From assembly GCF_017592545.1 (NCBI RefSeq), contig NZ_JAGFOA010000008.1, positions 28,091 through 92,090 on the forward strand: DNA of 64,000 nt, read 5' to 3'. A model generated the notes under the pieces. It did not search any database. It was not told the DNA's origin and saw nothing but the letters and a program-made list of their open reading frames with translations. Position 1 is the stretch's first letter; every line of letters begins with the position of its first letter. Made by a program: the position numbers and the translations under genes. The DNA is from Microbacterium stercoris. GTDB taxonomy: Bacteria; Actinomycetota; Actinomycetes; Actinomycetales; Microbacteriaceae. Below, in pieces: positions 59,741 to 64,000 of the stretch.

Positions 59741-60582
59741 ATTTCGAAACATCTTCTCGACCGGGTAAGCCTCTGACCGGATGGCGTGTGCTTGTGCCGC
59801 GCGGCGGTCCCTGGGGCGACCAGGTCGCCGCGAACCTGCGTGCCAAGGGAGCGATCCCCGTCATCGCGCCGATGATCAACTTCGCGCCGACCGACGACAC
59901 CGCCTCGCTCGAGTCGGCCCTCGCCGACCTCGCGGCGGGGAAGTTCGACTGGCTCACGCTGACCAGCGCCACCACCGTCGACGTGCTCTCCGCCTACCAG
60001 GCGAAGATCCCCGAGACGACGAAGGTCGCCGCCGTGGGCGAGACCACGGCCGCCGCCCTCACCGCGGTCGGCTACAAGGTCGACCTCGTGCCGGAGGACG
60101 ACAACTCGGCCGCCGGCGTCGCCCAGCAGCTGAACGCGCTCGAGACCTCGCCCAAGCGCATCCTGGCGCTGCGCAGCGAGATCGCGAAGCCGGTGCTGTC
60201 GGTCATGCTCGCCGAGGCGGGTCACGACGTCGCCAGCGTCGTCGCGTACCGCACGATCGGCGTGCCCGCCCGAGAGAGCGTGGTGCGCGATGTGACCTCG
60301 GGTCGCATCAACGCGATCCTCGTCACCTCGGGTTCGGTCGCCCAGCAGGTGCGCGAGCAGTTCCAGAGCATCGCCGACACGACGATCATCGCCGCCATCG
60401 GCCCGCGCACCGCGCATGACGCCGACCTGATCCACCTGCCGATCCAGGTCATCGCGCCCGAGCAGACGGTCGAGTCGCTCGTCGAGGTGCTCGAGACGAT
60501 CCCGGTGCCGGAGCCGTCGCCCGAGGCGCTGGCCGTGCCGACCACCGGTCCCACTGGCATCATCCCGGTCCAGGGCGCCTGA
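59737..60582 (+). CDS. hemD: uroporphyrinogen-III synthase
   Basis: Cyclises hydroxymethylbilane to uroporphyrinogen III. A 281-residue protein of the weakly conserved HemD fold ([62 protein letters not shown]). Assignment is secured by position between hemC and hemB with a 4-base overlap. The C-terminal ~35 residues are Pro/Glu-rich and probably disordered. Confidence 0.93.
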   Translation: MNFETSSRPGKPLTGWRVLVPRGGPWGDQVAANLRAKGAIPVIAPMINFAPTDDTASLESALADLAAGKFDWLTLTSATTVDVLSAYQAKIPETTKVAAVGETTAAALTAVGYKVDLVPEDDNSAAGVAQQLNALETSPKRILALRSEIAKPVLSVMLAEAGHDVASVVAYRTIGVPARESVVRDVTSGRINAILVTSGSVAQQVREQFQSIADTTIIAAIGPRTAHDADLIHLPIQVIAPEQTVESLVEVLETIPVPEPSPEALAVPTTGPTGIIPVQGA

Positions 60583-60583
60583 C

Positions 60584-61567
60584 GTGAGCTTCCCGACTCA
60601 CCGCCCGCGCCGCCTCCGGCAGTCGCCGGCGGTGCGCCGCCTCGTGCGCGAGACGCACCTCGTGCCGTCGCAGCTCGTGCTGCCGATGTTCGTGCGGGAG
60701 GGCATCTCCGCCCCCGCCGACATCGGGTCGATGCCCGGCGTGCAGCAGCACACTCTCGACTCGCTGCGCCGTGCCGCCGTGTCGGCGGCCGAAGCGGGTG
60801 TCGGCGGCGTGATGCTGTTCGGCGTGCCCGCCGTGCGCGATGCGAACGGATCGGGCGCGACGGATCCGGATGGCATCCTCAATGTCGCCACCGCCGCGGT
60901 CGTCGAGGAGGTCGGCGACGCGCTCGTTGTGCAGACCGACCTGTGCCTCGACGAGTTCACCGACCACGGCCACTGCGGTGTTCTCGCAGCCGACGGCACC
61001 GTCGACAACGACGCCACGCTCGAGCGCTACACCGACATGGCGCTGGCTCAGGCGCGAGCGGGATCCCACCTGCTCGGGCTGTCGGGGATGATGGACGGCC
61101 AGGTGGCCGCGGTCCGCGACGCGCTCGAGGCCGAGGGCTTCGTCGACACCCTGATCCTCGCCTACTCGGCGAAGTACGCGGGGGCCTTCTACGGCCCGTT
61201 CCGCGAGGCCGTCGACTCGCAGCTCAAGGGCGACCGGCGCCAGTACCAGCTCGACCCCGGCAACGGCCGCGAGGGCGTCAAGGAGGCGCTGCTCGACGTC
61301 GAAGAGGGCGCCGACATCGTGATGGTCAAGCCCGCGCTGCCCTACCTCGACGTGCTCGCCGACGTGCGCGCGTCCGTCGACATCCCGGTGTGGGCCTATC
61401 AGGTCTCGGGCGAGTACTCGATGGTCGAGGCGGCGGCCGCGAACGGCTGGATCGATCGCCGCGGCGCGATCCTGGAGTCGCTGCTGTCGATCCGACGGGC
61501 CGGGGCCGACGCGATCCTGACCTACTGGGCCACCGAGGCCGCGGGCTGGCTGCGCGAGCAGCTCTGA
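60584..61567 (+). CDS. hemB: delta-aminolevulinic acid dehydratase (porphobilinogen synthase)
   Basis: Condenses two aminolevulinates to porphobilinogen. The 327-residue protein has the two Schiff-base lysine regions [14 protein letters not shown] and [11 protein letters not shown]. In the metal-site segment [14 protein letters not shown] an Asp replaces one of the three zinc Cys residues, as usual in actinobacteria and suggesting Mg dependence. The start is GTG at 60584, one base after the hemD stop. It converges with a LysR gene with a 3-base gap. Confidence 0.96.
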   Translation: MSFPTHRPRRLRQSPAVRRLVRETHLVPSQLVLPMFVREGISAPADIGSMPGVQQHTLDSLRRAAVSAAEAGVGGVMLFGVPAVRDANGSGATDPDGILNVATAAVVEEVGDALVVQTDLCLDEFTDHGHCGVLAADGTVDNDATLERYTDMALAQARAGSHLLGLSGMMDGQVAAVRDALEAEGFVDTLILAYSAKYAGAFYGPFREAVDSQLKGDRRQYQLDPGNGREGVKEALLDVEEGADIVMVKPALPYLDVLADVRASVDIPVWAYQVSGEYSMVEAAAANGWIDRRGAILESLLSIRRAGADAILTYWATEAAGWLREQL

Positions 61568-61570
61568 GGT

Positions 61571-62458
61571 TCAGGCCGCGTCGCGCACGCGGCGGGCGAC
61601 GGCGAGGAACGCCGCCACGGGCGCGGTGACGGGCCCCGCACGCCAGGACAGGTCGATCCGCGCGGGTGGGATGTCGTCGATCGGCACGAACGCGAGGTCC
61701 TCGCGCCGGTAGTGCGTCTCGGCGGATGCCGCTGCGATGTTGACGCCGATGCCCGCCGCGCACAGTTCCATCAGGCCCTCGACGCCATCCGCCCGCGCCA
61801 CGACGCGCGGACGGATCCCACTGGGGCGCGGATCCACGAGCCACCAGTCGCGCACCGGTGGCGGGACGTCGCCGATCGTGACGAAGCCGAGCTCGTCGGT
61901 GTCGGCGATCGCGACCGACGAGCGCGAGGCGAGCGGGTGATCCGCCGACACCACGAGCACCCGCGTCTCGTCGGCCAGGCGCTCGGTGACGATCCCCTCT
62001 CCGGAGGCCTCCTCGGCGGGCCCGATCACCAGATCCACGTCGCCGTGCCGCAGGGCCCGCGCGCCCTCGAAGAACGCCAGTCGCACGAGCTCGACGCGCA
62101 CCCGCGGCTCGCCCTCGACCACCTGACGCAGGATGCGGGTGGTCACGCCGCCCGCGCCCGCGGCGACCACGCCCACCCGCAGCACGGCCAGCGCCTCGCC
62201 ACCCGGTCGCCATCTGTCCACGGCGCGATGGGTGCGCTCGGCCTCGCGGGCCAGGGGCAGCAGCTCGCGACCGGCCGCGGTGAGGGTCACCCCGCGGGGG
62301 TCGCGCTCGAACAGCCGGGCGCCCAGCGCGCGCTCCAGCCGGGCGATCTGCTGGCTGAGCGAGGGGGCGGCGATCCGCAGCCGGTCGGCCGCTCTGCCGA
62401 AGTGCAGCTCGTCGGCAACCGCCACGAAGTACCGCACCTGCGCCGCCGTGACGTTCAC
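61571..62458 (-). CDS. LysR-family transcriptional regulator
   Basis: A 295-residue LysR protein with the N-terminal winged HTH (VRYFVAVADELHFGRAADRL, PSLSQQIARLERALG) and a two-lobed inducer-binding domain. It is divergent from the cupin-hydrolase pair starting at 62585 and therefore probably regulates it. The 126-base divergent gap contains no dyad I could identify with confidence. Confidence 0.92.
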   Translation of the reverse strand: MNVTAAQVRYFVAVADELHFGRAADRLRIAAPSLSQQIARLERALGARLFERDPRGVTLTAAGRELLPLAREAERTHRAVDRWRPGGEALAVLRVGVVAAGAGGVTTRILRQVVEGEPRVRVELVRLAFFEGARALRHGDVDLVIGPAEEASGEGIVTERLADETRVLVVSADHPLASRSSVAIADTDELGFVTIGDVPPPVRDWWLVDPRPSGIRPRVVARADGVEGLMELCAAGIGVNIAAASAETHYRREDLAFVPIDDIPPARIDLSWRAGPVTAPVAAFLAVARRVRDAA

Positions 62459-62584
62459 AGAGCCATCTTAGGCTCCGCCTCATGCTCGTTCGGGGAGCGG
62501 TCCTGGAAGGCGGCGGCCGGCGCGAGGAGGCTGGAGACGGCCCGCGACCGCGGTGCCGCCGTCACTCGCAATAAGGAGGTTGCC

Positions 62585-63109
62585 GTGACCGAGATCGTGT
62601 CCGCGCTGCCCGCGACCCCCGCCCCCTACTTCCTCGACCAGGTCGAGGGCGACAAGCTCGTGATGTTCGACCAGCTCTTCACCCTGGTGACGACGAGGCC
62701 GCAGACCGAGGGTCAGTTCGACGCCTTCTTCACCGACGGCGCCCCCGGCCGACCCGTCCCGCCGCACTTCCACGCGCACACGCACGAGACCTTCTTCGTG
62801 GTGGAGGGCGCCATCCAGCTCTGGCTCGATGACCGCAACGGGTTCCGCGAGACCCGCATCCTCGAAGCGGGAGGCTTCGGCTATGTGCCGAAGGACACCA
62901 TCCACTCGTACCGGATCGTGAAGACCGGCCGCATCTTCGGGGTGACGAGCGCCGGGTTCTCCGACTTCTTCCGCGCGGTCGGGAAGCCGACCGACACGGC
63001 CGGCATCCCCGAGCCCGCCGACTTCCACATCCCGTCGCCCGAGTTCATGGCGCAGCAGGGCGCCCTCCACGACGTCAACTTCGTGCCCGGCTACGAGCTG
63101 TGGGACTGA
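62585..63109 (+). CDS. quercetin 2,3-dioxygenase-like cupin protein
   Basis: A 174-residue cupin with the metal motif PPHFHAHTHETFFVVEG and the second His in KDTIHSYRI. The sequence resembles quercetinase-type cupins, but a mono-domain protein of this size could have another oxygenase or isomerase role. The start is GTG at 62585 after a perfect AAGGAGG (62574-62580), the strongest ribosome site seen in the window. It is 4 bases ahead of the hydrolase gene. Confidence 0.82.
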   Translation: MTEIVSALPATPAPYFLDQVEGDKLVMFDQLFTLVTTRPQTEGQFDAFFTDGAPGRPVPPHFHAHTHETFFVVEGAIQLWLDDRNGFRETRILEAGGFGYVPKDTIHSYRIVKTGRIFGVTSAGFSDFFRAVGKPTDTAGIPEPADFHIPSPEFMAQQGALHDVNFVPGYELWD

Positions 63110-63113
63110 CCGC

Positions 63114-63887
63114 GTGACGGAGCTGCGCGACATCCGGTTCTCCGCCGTGCCCGGCTTCCGGCCGCTCGCGCTCGACGTGCTGCGGCCGGAGGGCGACGGA
63201 CCGCATCCGGTCGTCGTGTTCGTGCACGGAGGCGGCTGGCGCGTCGGCGACCGTCGCACCTTCGTGCCCACGTTCCCGGAGGCGCAGGGCTTCGACCGGA
63301 TCCGCGCCGCAGGCTTCGCCGTGTCGTCGATCGACTACCGGCTCACGGGCGAGGCGATCTTCCCGGCGCAGCTCGACGACGTGCGCGCGGCGCTCGCCTG
63401 GGTGCGCGCACACGGACCGGAGCACGGCCTCGACGAGACGCGGATCGTGCTGTGGGGTGAGTCGGCCGGCGCACACCTCGCTGCGCTCGCCGGGCTCGAT
63501 CGCGCATCCGGTGTGCGCGGGGTGGTGGCCTGGTACGGGCCCGCCGATCTGCTCGCCTTCCCGCCGCCCGGGCCGGAGCATGACCGCCCGACGCGCGAGG
63601 AGTCGCTCGTGGGAGGACCCATCCCGGAGCGGACCGCCCTGGCCCGCGCGGCGAGCCCGGCCCGGCAGGCCCATGCCGAGGCACCGCCGTTCCACATCGC
63701 GCACGGCGCCGCCGACGACCTCGTGCCCCCGGCCCAGAGTGTCGCCCTGCATGAGGCGCTGCGGTCCAGCGGGGCGGAGAGCACGCTGACGCTCGTGCCC
63801 GGAGCGGGCCACCTGTGGCGCGGGGTCGCCGATCCGGCCGCCGTGATGGATCCGGCGATCGCATTCGCGAGGCGCGTCACCGCGTGA
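63114..63887 (+). CDS. alpha/beta hydrolase (HSL-like esterase)
   Basis: A 257-residue esterase with the oxyanion motif VFVHGGGWRVGD (about residues 35-46), nucleophile Ser in WGESAGAHLAAL, a likely Asp in GAADDLVPP and His in GAGHLWRG. No signal peptide. The start is GTG at 63114. It probably forms an operon with the cupin and may handle the same aromatic or ester substrate under the divergent LysR regulator. Confidence 0.87.
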   Translation: MTELRDIRFSAVPGFRPLALDVLRPEGDGPHPVVVFVHGGGWRVGDRRTFVPTFPEAQGFDRIRAAGFAVSSIDYRLTGEAIFPAQLDDVRAALAWVRAHGPEHGLDETRIVLWGESAGAHLAALAGLDRASGVRGVVAWYGPADLLAFPPPGPEHDRPTREESLVGGPIPERTALARAASPARQAHAEAPPFHIAHGAADDLVPPAQSVALHEALRSSGAESTLTLVPGAGHLWRGVADPAAVMDPAIAFARRVTA

Positions 63888-63916
63888 CGCCGAGCGGCCG
63901 AGGCCGCATACAGAGA

Positions 63917-64000
63917 GGGGGGGGGGGGGGGGGGGGCCCCCCCCCCCCCCCCCGCCCCCCCCCCCGCCCCCCCCCCCGCCCCGCCCCCCCCCCCCCCGCC
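63917..64000. other. G/C homopolymer end, probable artefact
   Basis: Twenty consecutive G bases are followed by C runs broken only by single G bases to the end of the window. Nothing like this occurs elsewhere in the window. It looks like poly-G signal loss and its complement at a contig end rather than biology. Confidence 0.85.

Overview
The window reads as a chromosomal stretch of a high-GC actinobacterium, most likely a Microbacterium-like member of the Microbacteriaceae. This placement is inferred from the very GC-rich codon use, a fused cydDC, the actinobacterial heme gene order with hemQ, many GTG starts with stop/start overlaps, and a family of short TCGTTCGTCGAGCGAGCGAA-type repeats. 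It was not tested by any search. The last ~84 bases are G and C homopolymers and look like a sequencing or assembly artefact.

Layout. 0.2-6.5 kb: purU, an IclR regulator and pcaHGBDC, the upper protocatechuate branch of the beta-ketoadipate pathway. 6.5-7.6 kb: a dense repeat array and a VanZ-like gene. 7.7-15.4 kb: cydA-cydB-cydDC (cytochrome bd oxidase and its fused ABC exporter), divergent from a BlaI-type repressor and an M56 membrane protease, with TTCTACG-type dyads between them. 15.6-28.9 kb: a carbohydrate island with a ROK regulator, an LplB/YtcP-type sugar importer, a CE7 esterase, a GH95 fucosidase, a GH36 alpha-galactosidase and a secreted GH27 enzyme with carbohydrate-binding modules. 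29.1-31.2 kb: an apparently circularly permuted flavin amine oxidase with a small membrane protein. 31.2-37.4 kb: a xylo-oligosaccharide-type locus (two permeases, binding protein, GH39, LacI regulator). 38.8-42.4 kb: pcaI-pcaJ-pcaF and a second IclR regulator, completing protocatechuate catabolism to succinyl-CoA and acetyl-CoA. 42.4-52.5 kb: mixed housekeeping and unknown genes including glyS. 52.7-61.6 kb: heme biosynthesis, with hemA divergent from hemE-hemY-(three small envelope proteins)-hemQ-hemC-hemD-hemB. 61.6-63.9 kb: LysR regulator, cupin and esterase.

How it fits together. The window pairs plant-cell-wall use (galactosides, fucosides, xylosides and lignin-derived aromatics) with respiratory and heme functions. 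Neither sugar importer has its ATPase here, so a shared ATPase elsewhere is expected. hemL and ferrochelatase are also not in the window. A near match to the cyd operator lies just before hemA, suggesting heme supply and bd oxidase may share a regulator.

Most unusual observations: (1) a Tat/lipoprotein flavoprotein whose canonical C-terminal FAD segment sits ahead of the Rossmann fold; (2) two ~75-bp near-perfect palindromes carrying four CTAGT motifs each, both 17-19 nt after a stop codon; (3) the short repeat family read through in frame inside pcaB and in all three linkers of CydDC; (4) an 88-bp diverged repeat pair near 46-47.4 kb; (5) a 15-bp tandem repeat coding a Glu-Pro-Arg tail on the second IclR regulator.
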